Of a stretch of DNA of 64,000 bases, positions 33,653-45,983 are shown piece by piece. Position numbers and translations under genes: made by a program. The notes under the pieces were generated by a model. It made no database searches, was not told where the DNA came from, and was given only the letters and a program-made list of their open reading frames with translations. Source of the stretch: Pseudoalteromonas carrageenovora IAM 12662 (GTDB lineage Bacteria; Pseudomonadota; Gammaproteobacteria; Enterobacterales; Alteromonadaceae); assembly GCF_900239935.1 (NCBI RefSeq), contig NZ_LT965928.1, positions 730,945-794,944 of the forward strand, given 5' to 3'. Position 1 is the first letter of the stretch. Each line of letters opens with the position of its first letter.

Positions 33653-34798
33653 ATGAAATTTAGCTACGTAAATCCAACACTTATTCAGTTCGGCCAACAG
33701 CAAATTGCATCACTAACCGATTTGATCGCAAAAGATCAAAAAGTATTAGTAGTGTACGGCGGTGGTTCAATTAAAAAGAACGGCGTGTACGACCAAGTTG
33801 CAGCAGCACTTGAAGGCTTTGATTGGGTTGAGTTCTCAGGCGTTGGCGCTAACCCAACAATTGAAGTGTTAGACCAAGCAGTAAAAATTTGTAAAGAACA
33901 AGATATCGACTTCGTATTAGGTGTAGGCGGCGGTTCAGTAATTGACGGCGTTAAATACATTGCAGCATCTGCAGTTTATGATGGCGAAGGTTGGGATATA
34001 CCTACTGGTAAGCATATTATTACTAGCGCATTACCAATCGGCGCAATATTAACATTACCTGCAACGGGTTCTGAGTCTAATCAAAATTCAGTTGTGAGCA
34101 AAGAAGCAACGAAGCAAAAACTACCGTTTGCATCACCAGAAGTACTGCCTAAATTTGCGATTATGGACCCTGATGTAATGAAAACATTACCGCAGCGCCA
34201 ACTTGTAAATGGTTTAGTAGATGCATGGGTTCATACCTGTGAGCAGTACCTTACATTCCCTGAAACAGCATTGGTTCAAGAAGGTTACGCAGAGGCACTT
34301 TTAAGAACGCTTAAAACGCTGGGCGATAACTTTGAAAACCAAGACGATGCATGGCGTGCAAACCTTATGTGGGCAGCAAACCAAGCACTTAATGGTTTAA
34401 TTGGTTCTGGCGTATCACAAGATTGGGCAACACACATGATTGGCCATGAGCTTACAGCTGCTTACGGTGTTGACCATGCACGTTCACTTGCTATTGTTCA
34501 GCCTTCTTTATTACGTAACCAATTTGCAGTTAAAAAAGCGAAGCTAGAGCAAATGGGTAAAAACGTATTTGGTCTTGCGCAATCGGATGATTTAGCAGAG
34601 CAAACAATTCAAGCAATTGAAGCGTTTTACCACAGCTTAGATGTTGCCACTGTGCTTACTGAACATGGCGATGACAAAGCCGCCGCTATTGACAATATTA
34701 TTGGTAAACTTGAAGCGCATGGCATGCTAGCACTTGGTGAAAACCAAGCAATTACGCTAAAAGAAAGCCGCGAAATTTTAGAACAAGCTGTTGCTTAA
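33653..34798 (+). CDS. yqhD: Iron-containing alcohol dehydrogenase, YqhD-like (NADPH aldehyde reductase)
   Basis: 381 residues (E. coli YqhD has 387). The nucleotide-binding half has V-Y-G-G-G-S-I-K-K-N-G and G-V-G-G-G-S-V-I-D-G, and the catalytic half has the metal ligands in D-A-W-V-H-T and I-G-H-E-L-T-A-A-Y-G-V-D-H-A. These enzymes reduce short-chain and toxic aldehydes with NADPH. A strong AGGAG ribosome site precedes the ATG. The divergent AraC gene is probably its activator. A perfect terminator follows. Confidence 0.88.
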   Translation: MKFSYVNPTLIQFGQQQIASLTDLIAKDQKVLVVYGGGSIKKNGVYDQVAAALEGFDWVEFSGVGANPTIEVLDQAVKICKEQDIDFVLGVGGGSVIDGVKYIAASAVYDGEGWDIPTGKHIITSALPIGAILTLPATGSESNQNSVVSKEATKQKLPFASPEVLPKFAIMDPDVMKTLPQRQLVNGLVDAWVHTCEQYLTFPETALVQEGYAEALLRTLKTLGDNFENQDDAWRANLMWAANQALNGLIGSGVSQDWATHMIGHELTAAYGVDHARSLAIVQPSLLRNQFAVKKAKLEQMGKNVFGLAQSDDLAEQTIQAIEAFYHSLDVATVLTEHGDDKAAAIDNIIGKLEAHGMLALGENQAITLKESREILEQAVA

Positions 34799-34821
34799 TC
34801 ACTTTTAAGTAACTTAAAACT

Positions 34822-34857
34822 AAAAGCCGCTAACGTTTAACGTTAGCGGCTTTTTTG
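34822..34857 (+). terminator. Terminator of yqhD
   Basis: A 14-bp perfect stem (AAAAGCCGCTAACG and complement) with a 5-base loop and T-run, 24 bp after the stop. Confidence 0.9.
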
Positions 34858-34863
34858 TGACTT

Positions 34864-35025
34864 ATACCAATCCGCAATAATACTTATTCATTTTGCGGGG
34901 CTAAACGTATCGCTATCTGCGTTAAAAAATTCTCATTTAGAACAACTAAATAGCAAATTTTTTGCCTGGTTATCAACACGTTTTTCCATCCTCAAAATAG
35001 ATCACCTAATTAAGCGAATTGGTAT
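34864..35025. repeat. 162-bp palindromic intergenic repeat, copy A
   Basis: It begins ATACCAATCCGC and ends GCGAATTGGTAT. The left half is nearly complementary to the right half along its whole length, so it can fold into one long hairpin around AACAA. Compared by eye with copy B (53362) it differs at about 13 of 162 positions and has no gaps. It fills most of the 359-bp gene-free gap 34799-35157 together with the yqhD terminator and the DoxX promoter region. No transposase is encoded. Confidence 0.85.
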
Positions 35026-35157
35026 TAAATAAATTAAAAACACAACGTTTATAATTAACCAATAATATCGGTATTAATGTTTTAAAATGATGATAGTAAA
35101 CTGTGTTCATCGGTTAGCAAAACTAACACCTTATAAATTTACACAGGATAAAAACTC

Positions 35158-35604
35158 ATGACACTACTACAAAAAATATTAAACTCTAAAGCTGGCGCTG
35201 CAGCACTTATTTTACGTGTACCAGTCGGGTTAATTTTAGCAGCGCACGGCGCGCAAAAATTATTTGCTTGGTTTGGCGGTTACGGCCTTGAAGGCACAGG
35301 GCAGTGGATGGCAAGTATTGGCTTAGATCCTGGATACTGGTTAGCTTTAATGGCAGGCAGCGCTGAATTTTTTGGCGGCATTGCATTAGCACTTGGTTTA
35401 TTAACACGCCCAGCAGCCCTAGTTACGGCGTTTACAATGTTGATTGCAATATTTAGTGTACACATTAACAATGGTTTATTTATGGCTAACAACGGTTACG
35501 AATACGCACTTACTTTATTAGTTGCAACTGCAGCGCTTGCTATTCAAGGTGCAGGTAGCTTTTCGGTTGATAGTGTTATTGCTAAAAAGCTAGCTGATAA
35601 ATAG
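35158..35604 (+). CDS. DoxX family membrane protein
   Basis: 148 residues with four membrane helices. DoxX hallmarks: I-L-R-V-P-V-G-L-I-L-A-A-H-G-A-Q-K-L-F-A-W-F-G-G near the N-terminus, M-A-G-S-A-E-F-F-G-G-I-A-L-A-L-G-L-L-T-R-P-A-A in the middle and N-N-G-Y-E-Y-A-L-T-L-L near the end. The family is linked to redox balance and quinone or thiol metabolism, with no single agreed reaction. AGGA precedes the ATG. It is monocistronic and shares a bidirectional terminator with lacZ. Confidence 0.9.
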   Translation: MTLLQKILNSKAGAAALILRVPVGLILAAHGAQKLFAWFGGYGLEGTGQWMASIGLDPGYWLALMAGSAEFFGGIALALGLLTRPAALVTAFTMLIAIFSVHINNGLFMANNGYEYALTLLVATAALAIQGAGSFSVDSVIAKKLADK

Positions 35605-35626
35605 CGGCAGGAATTTATAATAAAAA

Positions 35627-35656
35627 AAATAGCGGCTAATTTAGCCGCTATTTTTG
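35627..35656. terminator. Bidirectional terminator between DoxX and lacZ
   Basis: AATAGCGGCTAA and its complement with flanking A- and T-runs, placed between two convergent genes 70 bp apart. Confidence 0.88.
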
Positions 35657-35673
35657 TATGGGTTAGTGCTAAG

Positions 35674-38817
<3,144 letters not shown>

Positions 38818-38884
38818 CTAAAATAATGCCTTGAGGTTATGCTTAAAGCTCTCTTTTATTTATCCAAAACTATCATTTTAAATT

Positions 38885-39703
38885 ATGCGCAACACCATTA
38901 AAGATGTACTCGATATTGGCCCAGAGTGTACAGAGCGGTTTATTGATTTAAACACGCTTTCGCAAATGCCAAGCCTTGAAATAGAGCTGGCAGGTTGCTC
39001 AAATTTATTGGGTGACTATTGTGTTGCACGTACTAACCCGCTTGAACACACTCTTTTTTATACTTTGGCTGGCCAGGGCTCGTTAAAAACCATTAATAAC
39101 CAATATGCACTGGCCGAAAATAGCTTAGCTATATTGCCAGCAAGGCAAAGTTTTGAGGTTAAAATAGCGAGCGAAAAATGGGATGTTATTTGGCTAAACC
39201 TTGCAAACACTAAACGTTGGCAACATTTAAATTTAGCGCACGCTAAAGTATTAACTAATCAGCAGTTAGCGCCATTACATTTAGCGATGGAGCTTTTATA
39301 CAGCGAGGGAAACGCTACTTTGCGCGAAGGCGTAATGCCTATTTTAAGCCACTATTTAAACACTACGCTTCAAAGCGAGCCGCAAATAGGCGGGCAAAAC
39401 AGATTAACCAGCTTGTTTTTAGAAGTAGAAGAGCGCCTGCAATTTGATTGGACAATAGAAGCTATGTGCGAACAAGTACATTACTCAGCACCGCATTTAC
39501 ACAGGTTATGCCAAGCGCAATTTGGTAAAAGCCCAATGCAGCAGCTTATTTACTTACGTATTAAACGGGCTAAAAACTTGCTACTAAATACCCGCTGGCC
39601 TGTTGCCCATATTGCCGCTTACGTGGGGTATCCTAATATATTTAATTTTTCAAAACGGTTTAAAAAATCAGTGGGTGTATCACCAAGTGAATTTAGAAAA
39701 TAA
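38885..39703 (+). CDS. AraC-family regulator divergent from lacZ
   Basis: 272 residues: an N-terminal cupin-like sugar-sensing domain (L-F-Y-T-L-A-G-Q-G-S-L, Y-A-L-A-E-N-S-L-A-I-L-P-A-R-Q) and a C-terminal double HTH (about 175-270) with S-A-P-H-L-H-R-L-C-Q-A-Q-F-G-K-S-P and I-A-A-Y-V-G-Y-P-N-I-F-N-F-S-K-R-F-K. The 112-bp divergent gap to lacZ makes lacZ its likely target, probably activated by a galactoside. Confidence 0.88.
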   Translation: MRNTIKDVLDIGPECTERFIDLNTLSQMPSLEIELAGCSNLLGDYCVARTNPLEHTLFYTLAGQGSLKTINNQYALAENSLAILPARQSFEVKIASEKWDVIWLNLANTKRWQHLNLAHAKVLTNQQLAPLHLAMELLYSEGNATLREGVMPILSHYLNTTLQSEPQIGGQNRLTSLFLEVEERLQFDWTIEAMCEQVHYSAPHLHRLCQAQFGKSPMQQLIYLRIKRAKNLLLNTRWPVAHIAAYVGYPNIFNFSKRFKKSVGVSPSEFRK

Positions 39704-39783
39704 CGTGAGCGGCTCTCTACATTTGAATAAATTTAAGGTATTGTGCGGTTTCTTAAATTGCATTTTATAGTTTTAGGTAATGG

Positions 39784-40092
39784 ATGCGCTCAAACTACTT
39801 TTTAGTCGTGATACTTTTAGTGCTTGTACACAGCTTTATTAGCTGTGATGCTGCTGCGTATCATTTACAAGAAGAAGTCGATCATGCTTCGCACGTTCAG
39901 TCTGTGGCCGATACAGACGATGAAGACGCGCAACCACCTACCGAAATTCATGCCCATCAGCATTGCCACTGTGGTTACTACAGTACACTAAATCACCCTA
40001 TAAACCCTGAGCAAAGCCAAGCAACTCAGCCTGCTTGCTACAATGGTTTAAATTACCCACCGGATGTTCCGCCACCCAATTTTTATAGCTAG
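39784..40092 (+). CDS. Small histidine-rich secreted protein before the metal efflux genes (CzcI/CopL-like)
   Basis: 102 residues. A signal peptide (about 1-24) precedes a short mature chain with acidic and His/Cys-rich clusters: E-E-V-D-H-A-S-H and then H-A-H-Q-H-C-H-C-G-Y-Y. Such residues suit binding of zinc, copper or cobalt in the periplasm. By position it resembles CzcI or CopL-type proteins that precede metal pumps and tune their expression. Sequence similarity to either family is not proven. It lies about 150 bp upstream of the efflux genes on the same strand. Confidence 0.6.
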   Translation: MRSNYFLVVILLVLVHSFISCDAAAYHLQEEVDHASHVQSVADTDDEDAQPPTEIHAHQHCHCGYYSTLNHPINPEQSQATQPACYNGLNYPPDVPPPNFYS

Positions 40093-40240
40093 TTTTTAAT
40101 TTTAAACACTTTGTATATAACTGCCTGCGCCTGTGCGCTACAAGGCTAATTATGTACATATTTAGGTTGCTTAATCGCGCTTGTTTTTAAAATAGGCATA
40201 GTGATTAAGCCAACTCTGTTTGTTAAAACGGATATGCTAT

Positions 40241-41503
40241 ATGAACAAAAAACTACTTATGCTGGTGGCGCTACTGTGTGCACTACCAACACTGAGCGCT
40301 TTGGCAAAAAGCGAGCCTCAAAACGTATTAACGCTAAAGCAAGCGCTTAAAAATACTGAGCAGCAAAACTTACAGCTTAAACGCTACCCGTACCATCAAA
40401 AAATATTAACCGCGCTTAAAAGCCAAGCCGCGCTTTCACCTAACCCTGAGCTGAGCTTTGAAGCTGAAAACTTTTTAGGAACTCATGGCTCTCATGCGTT
40501 TTCGGGGGCGCAGTACACGCTGGCTTTAAGCCAGTTAATTGAGCTTGGCGATAAACGCCAAAATCGTATTAATTACGCTACTGCAAATATAAAAGCGCAA
40601 ACAATTGAGTATAAAAATACTCGGTTAGCACTTTTAGCAACCACCGCTGAGCGTTATTACCAAGTACTAAAATTTCAGGCGTTAATTGCGTTAAACAGTG
40701 AGCGTAAAAACACTGTTAAGCAGGCACTGAACGCAATTGAAAAACGCGCTAAAGCCGGTGCGGTCTCAAGTGCTGATGTAACCCGCATGCGTTATGCATT
40801 AAGCCAAGTCGATTTAAATACGGCCATGCTACAAAGTGAGTTTGAGCGCTCTCGCTTAGCACTCAATGAGCTTTGGCAAGAGGTGAAAGTGAGTGATTAC
40901 TATGCGGGCGATTTATCACAAATAGCAGCTATTAAAAGTGAGGCGGCGTTACTTGATATGATAAATACAGCGCCTGAATTTGCACTGCTACAGCAGCAAT
41001 ATATGCAAAAAACGGCTAATTTAGCGCTGCAACGCTCCAGCGGTCAAAGCGATTTAACCTTGGGTGGTGGCGTGCGATATAACCAGCAAACTGATGCCAG
41101 CTCATTTGTGTTTTCGTTTTCAATGCCGCTGCAATTAAGTAATGCTAATGGCGGTAATATTGAGGCGGCGCATCATCAACTTGCGCTACTTAATGAGCAA
41201 CAAGGGCAATTACGTATTCAGTTACGTAAGCAAATACGCACGCTCTATGCGTATTACCAAGGTAAAGCGGCGCAAGCGCAGCTTTTAACACTGCAGGTTA
41301 TTCCACAAGCGCAAACGCTTATAAAACAAAGTTTAAAAAGCTATCAACAAGGACAAATATCGGTATTGCAATTACTCGACGCACAGCAAGCTTTATTTGA
41401 TTCTAAACGCGCACTTATCACAACGCATAGCGAGCTATACCAAGTGCTCCTTACCCTTGAGCGTTTAACTGGCCAACCTTTAATTGAGACTCATCAATCA
41501 TGA
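40241..41503 (+). CDS. czcC: Heavy-metal efflux outer-membrane protein (CzcC-like, TolC family)
   Basis: 420 residues from the ATG at 40241, which begins the signal peptide (M-N-K-K-L-L-M-L to A-L-A-K); an upstream TTG at 40220 is less likely. It shows the OEP helical repeats with N-P-E-L-S-F-E-A-E-N near the start and Y-Q-Q-G-Q-I-S-V-L-Q-L-L-D-A-Q-Q-A in the second half. The stop overlaps the adaptor start (ATGA). It is the exit channel for the CzcA-type pump. Confidence 0.85.
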   Translation: MNKKLLMLVALLCALPTLSALAKSEPQNVLTLKQALKNTEQQNLQLKRYPYHQKILTALKSQAALSPNPELSFEAENFLGTHGSHAFSGAQYTLALSQLIELGDKRQNRINYATANIKAQTIEYKNTRLALLATTAERYYQVLKFQALIALNSERKNTVKQALNAIEKRAKAGAVSSADVTRMRYALSQVDLNTAMLQSEFERSRLALNELWQEVKVSDYYAGDLSQIAAIKSEAALLDMINTAPEFALLQQQYMQKTANLALQRSSGQSDLTLGGGVRYNQQTDASSFVFSFSMPLQLSNANGGNIEAAHHQLALLNEQQGQLRIQLRKQIRTLYAYYQGKAAQAQLLTLQVIPQAQTLIKQSLKSYQQGQISVLQLLDAQQALFDSKRALITTHSELYQVLLTLERLTGQPLIETHQS

Positions 41504-42759
41504 ATAAAACTCTTATCGCATTATTAATTACGCAATTACTTACACTCCCATTTTTGAGTAGCATGGCTATGGCATCTGATGACAACCACGAAGAAAGTCA
41601 TGGTGACAGCCACGAACAAGGTCATAAAGACGAACACACACAAAAAGGCCCGCATGGCGGCTTTTTACTAACCAATAACACGCTTAATTTAGAGCTTAAA
41701 TTAACCCAGTTTGCAGGTAATACCGAGCTGCGAATATATGGGTTTAATAACAATAAAGCCGTTGATATAAATCAGCTAGACGTAACCGTAAACGTGCAGC
41801 GTTTAAGCGAAGCGCCACAGCTTATTCGCTTTAAAGCTGAAAATGACTATTTAGTAAGTACCGTGAGCGTAAACGAGCCGCATTCTTTTAAGCTTGATGT
41901 AATGGCTCGCTATAAAGGCGCTGAAATAAATTATCATTATGAGCAAGAAGAAGGGCGTACAACGCTAAGCGAGAAAGCAGTTGAACGCGCTGGTATTAAA
42001 ACTGACATTGCAAAAGCAGGTAGCGTTGAGCTAACCGATACTTTATTTGGTGTTATAGCACCCACTGCGCAGAGCACCGTTGAAGTAATGGCGCCTTATA
42101 CCGGCTTAGTTAACGATATTTTTGTAAGCATTGGTCAAAACGTTAAAAAAGGCGAGAAGCTTGCCAGTATAACTAACCGCGAAACCCTACAAAATTACAC
42201 CATAAAAAGCCCAATTACAGGCGTTATTACCGAGCAATATTTAAAGCGCGGCGAGCTTGCCAGTAGCGCGCTAATGCAAATAGTAAACCTTGAAACCGTA
42301 TGGGTTGAGTTGTCGGCCTTTCCCGATAACATTGAAAAGCTTGCCATAGGGCAAAGCGCCACAGTGTATGACTTACATCATCATTTAAATGCCCAAGGTG
42401 AGGTGTTTTACATAGCCCCAATGATGAGTGGTGGGCACATTGCACGTGCGCGAATCGAGCTTAAAAACCCTGATGGCCATTGGCGACCAGGTATGCATGT
42501 TAATAGCGACATTAGTACTGTAAAAGTAGATGCGGCTGTACGCGTCAAAGCGATTGCTATTCAAGAATTTAACGGCAAACCTAGCGTGTTTATAAAAAGT
42601 GGCAATGTGTTTGAAGTACGCCCAGTAAAACTCGGTGCTAAAAACAGCGAATGGGTAGAAGTGCTTGAAGGGCTTTCGCCAAACAGTGAGTACGTAACTG
42701 AGAACAGTTATGTAATTAAAGCCGATATTTTAAAAAGCGGCGCAAGTCACTCTCACTAG
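41500..42759 (+). CDS. czcB: Heavy-metal RND periplasmic adaptor (CzcB-like)
   Basis: 419 residues with a signal peptide (about 1-25) and then a strongly His/Asp/Glu-rich segment (about 27-55: H-E-E-S-H-G-D-S-H-E-Q-G-H) ending G-P-H-G-G, a metal-binding tail typical of CzcB-type adaptors. Lipoyl halves V-M-A-P-Y-T-G-L-V and K-K-G-E-K-L-A-S-I and beta-barrel domains follow. The C-terminus ends in S-H-S-H. It delivers periplasmic metal to the pump. Spacing to the pump gene is 8 bp with a full AGGAGG site. Confidence 0.88.
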   Translation: MNKTLIALLITQLLTLPFLSSMAMASDDNHEESHGDSHEQGHKDEHTQKGPHGGFLLTNNTLNLELKLTQFAGNTELRIYGFNNNKAVDINQLDVTVNVQRLSEAPQLIRFKAENDYLVSTVSVNEPHSFKLDVMARYKGAEINYHYEQEEGRTTLSEKAVERAGIKTDIAKAGSVELTDTLFGVIAPTAQSTVEVMAPYTGLVNDIFVSIGQNVKKGEKLASITNRETLQNYTIKSPITGVITEQYLKRGELASSALMQIVNLETVWVELSAFPDNIEKLAIGQSATVYDLHHHLNAQGEVFYIAPMMSGGHIARARIELKNPDGHWRPGMHVNSDISTVKVDAAVRVKAIAIQEFNGKPSVFIKSGNVFEVRPVKLGAKNSEWVEVLEGLSPNSEYVTENSYVIKADILKSGASHSH

Positions 42760-42767
42760 GAGGCAAC

Positions 42768-45700
42768 ATGATTAACTGGATAGTTTCGTTTGCGGTTAAG
42801 CGCCGAATGATGGTGCTTGCACTCACACTTTTATTTGCTGGGTTTGGCGTATACAACACACAAAATTTAGCCGTTGATGCCGTACCCGATATAACTAATG
42901 TGCAAGTGCAAATAAATACCAAAGCGCCGGGTTTTACCCCGCTTGAAGCCGAACAGCGTATTACGTATTTAATTGAAACTGCAATGGCGGGTATTCCTAG
43001 GCTTGATTACACCCGCTCGATTTCGCGTTATGGGCTTTCGCAAGTTACCGTTATTTTTAATGAAGGCACCGATATTTACTGGGCGCGCCAGCAAATATCA
43101 GAGCGCATACAAAGTATTAGATCAGATTTACCAGCCAATATTGAACCAAACTTAGGGCCAATTGCCAGCGGGCTAGGGGAGATTTTTACTTACTCTGTGC
43201 ATGCAAATAACGGTGCATTAAAAGACGATGGTACGCCATTTAACGCAGAAGATTTACGCACCCTGCAAGATTGGGTTATTCGCCCGCAGCTATTAAAAGT
43301 AAAAGGCGTAACCGAAATAAACAGCCAAGGGGGTTTTGAGCGCCAATATCAAGTAGCGCCCATGCCCGAAAAGCTATTGGCTTATAAGCTCACACTAAGT
43401 GATGTAATTACGGCACTTAAATTAAATAATAGTAACCAAGGTGCAGGGTTTATAGAGCGTTTTGACGGGCAATATTTAGTGCGCTCACCAGGGCAATTAA
43501 AAACCATTGATGATATAGCCAATACCGTGGTTGCTAAGCGCGATGATGCACCCGTTCGCATAAAGGATGTGGCTAACGTGCGTTTAGGTAAAGAGCTCAG
43601 AACCGGCGCTGCTACTTATAACGGTAAAGAAACCGTGCTTGGCACCGCCATGATGCTCATTGGCGAAAACAGCCGCGTAGTGGCAAAAGCCATGGCAGAT
43701 AAACTCAAAGATGTACAGCTAAGCTTGCCTGAAGGTGTTGTGGTTGAGGCTGTTTATGACCGTACAACCCTTGTTGATAAAACCATAGACACTGTAAAAA
43801 CGAACCTGTTTGAAGGCGCAGTGCTGGTGGTTGTTATTTTATTGCTACTACTGGGTAATGTAACTGGTGCATTGATTACGGCCATGGTTATTCCGCTTAG
43901 TATGTTATTTGCCATTACCGGTATGGTAGGTAATAGGGTGTCGGGTAACTTAATGAGCCTAGGCGCAATCGACTTTGGTTTAATTGTTGATGGCGCAGTA
44001 ATAGTAGTTGAAAACTGCTTAAGGCAACTTGGCCCTGCGCAACATAAGCATGGCAGGCTACTTACACTAAACGAGCGTTTAAGTGTGGTAACCGCCGCCA
44101 CTGAAGAAGTGTTTAGCCCAGCAGTATTTGGCATTTTAATTATTATGCTGGTGTATTTACCGCTGTTTGCATTAAGTGGTGTTGAGGGCAAAATGTTTCA
44201 GCCAATGGCGTTTGCAGTGGTTGCTGCATTAGTTGGCGCACTTATTTTTGCCGTTACCTTTGTACCTGCCGCTATTGCGGTATTCGTACGTGGCAAGGTG
44301 AGTGAAAGCGAAAATGCAGTTATGCGCGGTATTAAAAAAGGCTATAAACCGCTACTTGGTCTATCGCTTAAGTTACCGTGGGTGATGGTATGTATTGCGG
44401 GTATTTTAGTGATTGCACTTGGCTTTAAAGTTAAAAATATGGGCGCTGAGTTTTTACCGCAGCTTGATGAGGGCGATATAGCTATGCATGCGCTGCGCAT
44501 TACCGGCACCGGTATTGAGCAATCGGTAAAAATGCAAAAAGAGCTAGAGCAAGCCATTTTAGCTAAGCCTGAGGTGGCTAATGTATTTTCAAAAATTGGT
44601 ACGCCCGATGTAGCAAACGATCCTATGCCACCTAACGTTGCCGACACCTTTTTAATGTTAAAACCGCGCGAGCAATGGCCTAACGCCGCTTTAAGAAAAG
44701 AAGAACTGGTTAAGCAAATTCGCCATTTGGTAAATGAAGTACCAGGTAACAACTATGAGTTTACCCAACCAATAGAAATGCGCTTTAACGAGTTAATAGC
44801 TGGCGTGCGGGCCGATGTGGCAGTGCGTATTTACGGCGATGATTTATCAACATTAAAACAGTATGGCGAAAAAGCCACAGCCTTGGTGCAAAGCATTACT
44901 GGCGCAACCGATGTACGCCTTGAGCAAATGGAAGGCCTGCCTACGCTTTCGGTTACGCCGCTTCGCGACCACATGGCGCTGTTAGGTTTAACAGTAACTG
45001 ACATACAGCAAAGTGTAAGCGCTGCGGTAGGCGGTGTGCAAACTGGGCTTATTTATGAAGGCGATAAACGCTTTTCGTTATTAGTGCGTTTAGATGAGCG
45101 TTGGTCTAGCGATATAACACAGCTTGCACGTTTACCTGTTGCTGTACCAAAAAGTGCTAACCCCGACCTTGCATTTGTACCGCTTGGCGAAGTTGCAAAT
45201 ATTAGTATTGATAAAGGGCCTAATCAAATAAACCGCGAAAGCGGTAAGCGTAATGTTGTAGTAACTGCAAATGTAGAAGGGCGTGATTTAGCAAGCTTTG
45301 TAAGTGATGCACAAGCCGCCTTAAATTCAGATCTTAATTTACCAAGTGGTTATTGGATTGAATACGGCGGCACGTTTGAGCAGCTAGAATCAGCAAGTAA
45401 GCGGCTATCGCTGGTGGTGCCAGTTACTTTATTGCTTATATTTGGGCTACTTTACAGTGCGTTTAATTCACTGCGTGATTCGTTAATTATATTTAGCGGC
45501 GTACCACTTGCACTTACAGGTGGCGTGCTTGCGTTACTATTACGCGATATGCCGCTTTCAATATCAGCAGGCGTTGGCTTTATTGCGCTTAGCGGTGTAG
45601 CAGTATTAAATGGTGTGGTTATGCTGTCGTTTATTAAACAATTAAGAGCCGATGGGCTTAGTTTAATTGATGCGATACAAACCGGTGCGCTTTCGCGTCT

Positions 45701-45905
45701 GCGACCAGTACTAATGACGGCTTTAGTGGCGAGTTTAGGGTTTATTCCTATGGCTCTAAATACAGGCACCGGCGCTGAGCTACAAAGGCCGCTGGCAACG
45801 GTTGTGGTTGGTGGGATTATTTCATCAACTTTACTGACGCTATTAATACTGCCTGCGCTTTATAAATTAGTGCATGCAAAATTTACTAGGCATCAAGCTG
45901 CTTAG
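42768..45905 (+). CDS. czcA: CzcA-type heavy-metal RND pump
   Basis: 1045 residues with the twelve-helix RND plan. The TM4 block D-F-G-L-I-V-D-G-A-V-I-V-V-E-N puts D402, D408 and E415 at the same numbers as the residues essential in C. metallidurans CzcA. This motif marks the divalent (zinc/cobalt/cadmium) HME type rather than the CusA copper/silver type. It exports metal with proton antiport through CzcB and CzcC. Last gene of the operon, followed by a terminator. The exact metal is inferred. Confidence 0.9.
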   Translation: MINWIVSFAVKRRMMVLALTLLFAGFGVYNTQNLAVDAVPDITNVQVQINTKAPGFTPLEAEQRITYLIETAMAGIPRLDYTRSISRYGLSQVTVIFNEGTDIYWARQQISERIQSIRSDLPANIEPNLGPIASGLGEIFTYSVHANNGALKDDGTPFNAEDLRTLQDWVIRPQLLKVKGVTEINSQGGFERQYQVAPMPEKLLAYKLTLSDVITALKLNNSNQGAGFIERFDGQYLVRSPGQLKTIDDIANTVVAKRDDAPVRIKDVANVRLGKELRTGAATYNGKETVLGTAMMLIGENSRVVAKAMADKLKDVQLSLPEGVVVEAVYDRTTLVDKTIDTVKTNLFEGAVLVVVILLLLLGNVTGALITAMVIPLSMLFAITGMVGNRVSGNLMSLGAIDFGLIVDGAVIVVENCLRQLGPAQHKHGRLLTLNERLSVVTAATEEVFSPAVFGILIIMLVYLPLFALSGVEGKMFQPMAFAVVAALVGALIFAVTFVPAAIAVFVRGKVSESENAVMRGIKKGYKPLLGLSLKLPWVMVCIAGILVIALGFKVKNMGAEFLPQLDEGDIAMHALRITGTGIEQSVKMQKELEQAILAKPEVANVFSKIGTPDVANDPMPPNVADTFLMLKPREQWPNAALRKEELVKQIRHLVNEVPGNNYEFTQPIEMRFNELIAGVRADVAVRIYGDDLSTLKQYGEKATALVQSITGATDVRLEQMEGLPTLSVTPLRDHMALLGLTVTDIQQSVSAAVGGVQTGLIYEGDKRFSLLVRLDERWSSDITQLARLPVAVPKSANPDLAFVPLGEVANISIDKGPNQINRESGKRNVVVTANVEGRDLASFVSDAQAALNSDLNLPSGYWIEYGGTFEQLESASKRLSLVVPVTLLLIFGLLYSAFNSLRDSLIIFSGVPLALTGGVLALLLRDMPLSISAGVGFIALSGVAVLNGVVMLSFIKQLRADGLSLIDAIQTGALSRLRPVLMTALVASLGFIPMALNTGTGAELQRPLATVVVGGIISSTLLTLLILPALYKLVHAKFTRHQAA

Positions 45906-45930
45906 CTAATTGCATCTTGTTAAGTAATGT

Positions 45931-45962
45931 AAAAAGCAGCTGTAATTACAGCTGCTTTTTTG
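45931..45962. terminator. Bidirectional terminator between czcA and the DUF3754 gene
   Basis: AAAAAGCAGCTGTAA followed at once by its complement, then T-run; it lies between convergent genes. Confidence 0.88.
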
Positions 45963-45983
45963 TTGTTAGGTAAACATTGCAGA

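Noticed and set aside
40166..40213. Loose inverted repeat (TTGCTTAATCGC / GTGATTAAGCCAA) before czcC.
   Set aside because: Imperfect arms and a 22-base spacer; too weak to call an operator or attenuator.
43754..44191. A 145-codon minus-strand frame within czcA.
   Set aside because: Antisense to a strongly conserved gene, low-complexity Thr/Ser content.
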